Assembly (NCBI GenBank): GCA_040755755.1
Contig: JBFLZW010000022.1
Span: 1-47,187, forward strand
Direction of reading: 5' to 3'
Source of the DNA: a bacterium
GTDB lineage: Bacteria > SZUA-182 > DTGQ01
Length of the DNA: 47,187 bases
The notes below the pieces were generated by a model that did not search any database, was not told the origin of the DNA, and saw only the letters and a program-made list of their open reading frames with translations. Position 1 is the stretch's first letter. Each line of letters starts with the position of its first letter. Positions 44,901 to 47,187 of this stretch are shown here, in pieces. Made by a program: the position numbers and the translations under genes.

Positions 44901-45665
44901 GATACGAACAATGATCAGGATAATTCATCCCCTGCTGCCGGTGACTGGGATGGAATATCCTTTGCTGATACCAGCAGCGATGCTGCCTGCATCCTGGACT
45001 ACTGCCTTATTCGCTATGGAGGATATGGCAGCCGGGCGAGCGCCGTATTCTGCGATAACGCCTCGCCCTCCTTCAATCGCTGCACAATCAGCAACAGCCT
45101 GACCTGCGGCCTCAGGCTCCAGGATGCCTCTCCGGCCATAAGCCATTGCACCATTGCCGACAACTCCTCTCCGGGAATCCTGGCTGAGGGTAACTCAGGA
45201 CCCCCTGTTACCGGCTGCACTATCCGCAATAACAAAACCTGCGGCATCCACTCCATCGGCACTTCAACTCCCGTAATCACCGGCAACAGCTTTTCGGACA
45301 ACGGCACCTTTGCAGCTTATCTTTACTGCACGGGAAATGTCGTTATTTCCGATAACACGGTCAGAGATTGCGGCGGAGGAATCTGCCTTTCGGGAATGAT
45401 CACTGCCGATACCCGCCTTGGCAATAACCCGGATTGCCCCTATATGCTCAACGGTCTGACCATAGCCGAAGGCGCTACCCTGACAATGGAGCCGGAAATC
45501 ACAATTAGAGGCAGGAACCAATGCACCTGGCTGATCATCAATGGCGTCCCGGCTACACATGAACGCGGTTCATCTCCTGCCGGCGGAGGAGAGAAAATGG
45601 CCGGGGAGAAGGTCGGTGTTGGCCCCAAAAACCCGGCCAGCCTGCCCAAACTGCGCTGGAGATAA
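41964..45665 (+). CDS. Secreted right-handed beta-helix protein with three tandem modules
   Basis: Predicted exported protein of about 1233 residues. I chose GTG 41964 because GAGG lies six bases upstream and the signal peptide (LVSVLCLTVILCPAAVMLCL) then lies near the N-terminus. Residues about 45-400 are an unrecognised domain. From about 440 to the end there are three tandem 239-residue modules. Each has a strand pair (LTIEPGVIIKG), ARGTEQAPIVFTSLKDDA, a possible calcium-binding loop (GGDTNNDQDN), AAGDWDGISF and then beta-helix rungs (CTIADN, GILCEGNS, GNSFSDNGSFAVYL). A fourth module starts but breaks after ITIRGRNQ and the chain ends in a short basic tail. Parallel beta-helix modules of this type are found in surface polysaccharide-binding or adhesion proteins; enzymatic motifs were not seen. 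Many Cys suggest disulfides. Neighbouring genes also encode surface proteins. Confidence 0.88.
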   Translation: MIRLIIQGIPINSPLKYLVSVLCLTVILCPAAVMLCLTPAGAGLGASVSNAGLHEMKNALDIRDLGISDQVLVTLLDQECSPGVKYRDLAEVACRELSYAACLRQRNLDTALDLLKGIEDINGWLLKFSGFLEIGADRTGNSSAGDSFPVFPGLMSSMLQYDVGGLIGDGQDPAYIPSLNGVISRYLTLRGYDGDDQKAWQKVKNTVGSGTSGFGRYFPLHEQAVHTLARHSWVAAYHEPDVRSHVQALGQRIRHLVSRYRAYESGQNIGIFTRNAESVRIVNYGHDCISQVVLRDRMTHRSHLTCIRSGGCQSEDKSAGQGIKICGQSQADILANGDLDRVSHLDFIVLGVRVSLPFAPVPVRPGFPLKTDSPAQYAPCKVEVKMADAGGAKVTQAVKLPATSRNPLPVKNPLAVSTGPLVFLPDRTTIDYDTVWSPSRVYVLCGKVVIAQGAALIIEPGVVVKGRDHGSRLVIDGTLAARGTEQSPVVFTSLKDDAWGGDTNTDNDKSSPAAGDWDGISFTDTSIDAACILDHCLIRYGGHGSQAGTILCDRASPAISNCTISHNRTCGFRLQDASPSISHCTIANNSSAGILCEGSSAPAIKGCTISGNSSFGIYSSGTCAALITGNTFSANGSFAVYLACTRTVSIFDNTVSDLGGGICLSGMISADTLLGNNPDCPYVVNSLTVAEGATLTIEPGVIIKGDNQYGRLTINGGLEARGTEQAPIVFTSLKDDACGGDTNNDQDNSLPAAGDWDGISFSSTSNDTACILEHCIIRYGGYGSKAGAVSCSSASPAFSRCIISNNRTSGLSLQNAAPLISHCTIADNGSAGILCEGNSEPVVVGCTIKNNRSCGICSFGTSAPAITANSFSDNGSFAVYLSCTRNVATFGNTASGSGSGIYLLGTIAADSRLANNPDCPYVLGSLTIAEGAAVTIDPGVVIKGFAQGSGLAVSGALTARGTEQAPIVFTSLKDDAYGGDTNNDQDNSSPAAGDWDGISFADTSSDAACILDYCLIRYGGYGSRASAVFCDNASPSFNRCTISNSLTCGLRLQDASPAISHCTIADNSSPGILAEGNSGPPVTGCTIRNNKTCGIHSIGTSTPVITGNSFSDNGTFAAYLYCTGNVVISDNTVRDCGGGICLSGMITADTRLGNNPDCPYMLNGLTIAEGATLTMEPEITIRGRNQCTWLIINGVPATHERGSSPAGGGEKMAGEKVGVGPKNPASLPKLRWR
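43285..45540. repeat. Three 717-bp tandem coding modules
   Basis: Equivalent points fall at 43410, 44127 and 44844, exactly 717 bases (239 codons) apart. Parts of modules 2 and 3 are nearly identical in DNA, for example GGAGCAGGCCCCGATCGTGT and onward, while module 1 is more diverged. This points to recent duplication or gene conversion. A fourth module is only partial. Confidence 0.9.
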
Positions 45666-45699
45666 GGTAATTTAAATCCATTCCCGCAGTACTGAAAAT

Positions 45700-45729
45700 T
45701 TGACAATTCCTATCGAGAATTATTAAAAT
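45700..45729 (+). promoter_or_regulatory. Candidate promoter for the propeller-repeat gene
   Basis: TTGACA (45700-45705) and TAAAAT (45724-45729) with an 18-base spacer lie about 160 bases before the start codon in an AT-rich gap. Confidence 0.4.
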
Positions 45730-45886
45730 TTAATATCACTAAAATTCCAATATCTTTAATCTCTTATGAAATTGAACATTATTGCCTTCGAGAGACGGTA
45801 TAGATGATACGAGAGACTTGAAAGCATGAATACCTACCTTATGAAAAATAAATAATTTACTGGTTAGTTTAAGGGAGGATCGTGGT

Positions 45887-47187
45887 ATGAGAAAAAGCGT
45901 GGTTTTGACAGGTGGAGCACTGGTTATTCTTGCCATTTGCAGTTTATTGGTGAGCGGAGTCATGGCAGAGTGGACCATAGAGAGGGTGGATGCACCAAAG
46001 ATTTTTACCGAGATGAGCTCAAGGGCAATTGCGGTCGATACCGGCAATCATCCCCATATTGCCTATGGGAGTGATCATCTTTACTATACTTACCATGATG
46101 GAAGTGCCTGGCATTATGAGACAGTAGATTCATCATCCAGGGTGGGAAGCTATGCCTCGATCGCCCTTGATGAATCCGGTAATGTGCATATCAGCTACTA
46201 TGATGAGCATAATGGAGCCCTCAAGTATGCCACGAATACTTCCGGCTCATGGCAAATCCAGACTGTGGACAGTACAGGCAATGTGGGAAAGTATACCTCG
46301 ATCGCCCTCGATGCATCCGGTAAGGTGCATATCAGCTATTATGATAATACCAACACTAATCTCAAGTATGCCACGAATACTTCCGGCTCATGGCAAACCC
46401 AGATTGTGGACAGTGATGGCAATGTGGGAAAATATGCCTCGATAGCCCTTGATGCATCCGGTAAGGTGCATATCAGCTATTATGATGTAAGTAATAGTAA
46501 CCCGAAGTATGCCACGAATACTTCCGGCTCATGGCAAACCCAAATCGTGGACAGCTCAGGGGATGGAGGAAGCTATACATCGATTGCTCTTGATGAATCC
46601 GGGAAGGCGCATATCAGCTATTACGATGAGGATAATGGTAACCTGAAGTATGCCGCGAATGTTACCGGCTCATGGCAAATCCGAACCGTGGACAGTACCG
46701 GGGATGTAGGAAGGTATACCTCGATTGCCCTCGATGCATCCGGGAAAGCACGTATCGGCTATTATGATGTTGATAGTGGTAACCTGAAGTATGCCATAAA
46801 TGTTTCCGGCACCTCATGGCAAACCCAAACCGTGGACAGTGGAGGGGACGATGTAGGAAGCTATGCCTCGATTGCCCTCGATGCATCCGGGAAGGCGCAT
46901 GTCAGTTGTTTCGATATGGATAATGGTGACCTGAAGTATGCCACGAATGTCACCGGCTCATGGCAAACCCAAACTGTGGACAGTGCAGGGGATGCAGGAA
47001 GGTATACTTCGATAGCTCTCGATGCATCCGGTAAGGTTCACATCAGCTATTATGACGATAGCAGTGATGACCTGAAGTATGCCACCAATGCTTCCGGCGC
47101 ATGGCAAATCCACGTTGTGGACAGTGCAGGAGACGCAGGAAGGTATGCCTCGATTGCCCTCGATGCATCCGGGAAGGCGCACATCAG
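45887..47187 (+). CDS. Secreted protein with 47-residue propeller-like repeats (3' end missing)
   Basis: Open frame from ATG 45887 that continues past the window end, at least 433 residues. GGGAGG about eight bases upstream is a strong ribosome site. A signal peptide (VLTGGALVILAICSLLVSGV, cleavage after MA) is followed by a short leader and at least seven repeats of 47 residues. Each repeat has the form YxSIALDASGKvHISYYD then xxxxLKYATN, then GSWQTQTVDS. The alternation of Ile/Leu/Val strands and Asp/Gly/Asn turns resembles blades of a beta-propeller like those in Asp-box, sialidase-type or lectin proteins. No catalytic motif is visible. It lies downstream of the beta-helix gene and probably also acts at the cell surface or outside. 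Total repeat number and any C-terminal sorting domain are outside the window. Confidence 0.85.
   Translation, partial: MRKSVVLTGGALVILAICSLLVSGVMAEWTIERVDAPKIFTEMSSRAIAVDTGNHPHIAYGSDHLYYTYHDGSAWHYETVDSSSRVGSYASIALDESGNVHISYYDEHNGALKYATNTSGSWQIQTVDSTGNVGKYTSIALDASGKVHISYYDNTNTNLKYATNTSGSWQTQIVDSDGNVGKYASIALDASGKVHISYYDVSNSNPKYATNTSGSWQTQIVDSSGDGGSYTSIALDESGKAHISYYDEDNGNLKYAANVTGSWQIRTVDSTGDVGRYTSIALDASGKARIGYYDVDSGNLKYAINVSGTSWQTQTVDSGGDDVGSYASIALDASGKAHVSCFDMDNGDLKYATNVTGSWQTQTVDSAGDAGRYTSIALDASGKVHISYYDDSSDDLKYATNASGAWQIHVVDSAGDAGRYASIALDASGKAHI
46142..47187. repeat. 141-bp tandem coding repeats
   Basis: Equivalent positions GTGGGAA at 46142, 46283 and 46424, and the matching point at 46565, are spaced exactly 141 bases apart, and the pattern runs to the window end. 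DNA identity between adjacent copies is high (for example TGCCACGAATACTTCCGGCT repeated), so expansion is probably recent or maintained by recombination. Such arrays are also prone to assembly collapse. Confidence 0.9.

Overview
The window looks like chromosome of an uncultured Gram-negative, probably anaerobic bacterium. A KDO-CMP transferase gene (kdsB) implies lipopolysaccharide. There is a corrinoid/iron-type ABC importer, a corrinoid-protein reductive activator, secreted cohesin/dockerin and beta-helix proteins, and many short inverted repeats between genes. The flavour is deltaproteobacterial or of a neighbouring candidate phylum, but no rRNA, tRNA or marker gene here settles the lineage. 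No phage, plasmid or CRISPR module was seen.

Layout. 0.2-3.7 kb: a secreted cohesin-DUF333-dockerin protein, a dGTPase-like HD hydrolase and kdsB (+ strand). 3.8-7.5 kb (- strand): an FecCD-type ABC permease and its ATPase with an extra C-terminal domain, preceded by a broken subtilisin-like protease. 7.6-10.7 kb: a PocR-PAS-histidine kinase-receiver hybrid sensor. 10.7-11.1 kb: two adjacent palindromic elements. 11.2-18.7 kb (- strand): AAA/nuclease-like ATPase, an adenosine-specific-kinase-family protein, nagA, a TPR lytic transglycosylase and an N-acyl-D-amino-acid deacylase; the last three look like a cell-wall turnover unit. 18.9-19.9 kb: a small coiled-coil protein and a Crp/Fnr regulator.

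20.0-25.3 kb: a perfect-consensus sigma70 promoter followed by ribF-uppS-cdsA-dxr-rseP, a flavin, isoprenoid, phospholipid and envelope-stress set with overlapping starts and stops. 25.6-28.1 kb (- strand): ylxP, rbfA, nrnA and a zinc-ribbon protein, a typical translation/RNA-turnover neighbourhood split by repeat elements. 28.5-30.2 kb: a ClpX-like unfoldase without zinc-binding domain. 30.5-35.1 kb: class IV aminotransferase, small DUF6485 protein, RACo-type corrinoid activator and a lipoprotein. 35.5-40.4 kb: ICMT-like methyltransferase, a secreted VTTP-repeat protein, DUF89 protein, half-size TSUP transporter and DUF4921 protein. 40.4-41.3 kb is an AT-rich gap without a convincing gene. 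41.4-47.2 kb: a two-helix membrane protein, a 1233-residue beta-helix protein with three 717-bp tandem modules, and a secreted protein with 47-residue propeller-like repeats that runs off the window.

The most distinctive signals are: (i) a dispersed family of hairpin elements built from GTCAGGA-type heptamers, some with 16-bp terminal inverted repeats, which sit at operon junctions and supply stop codons or displace start regions; (ii) the cohesin-DUF333-dockerin architecture; (iii) a subtilase whose catalytic Asp/His segment appears deleted at a short microhomology; (iv) a 317-bp element with 12-bp terminal inverted repeats that ends inside an aminotransferase gene; and (v) high-identity tandem repeats in two adjacent surface-protein genes.
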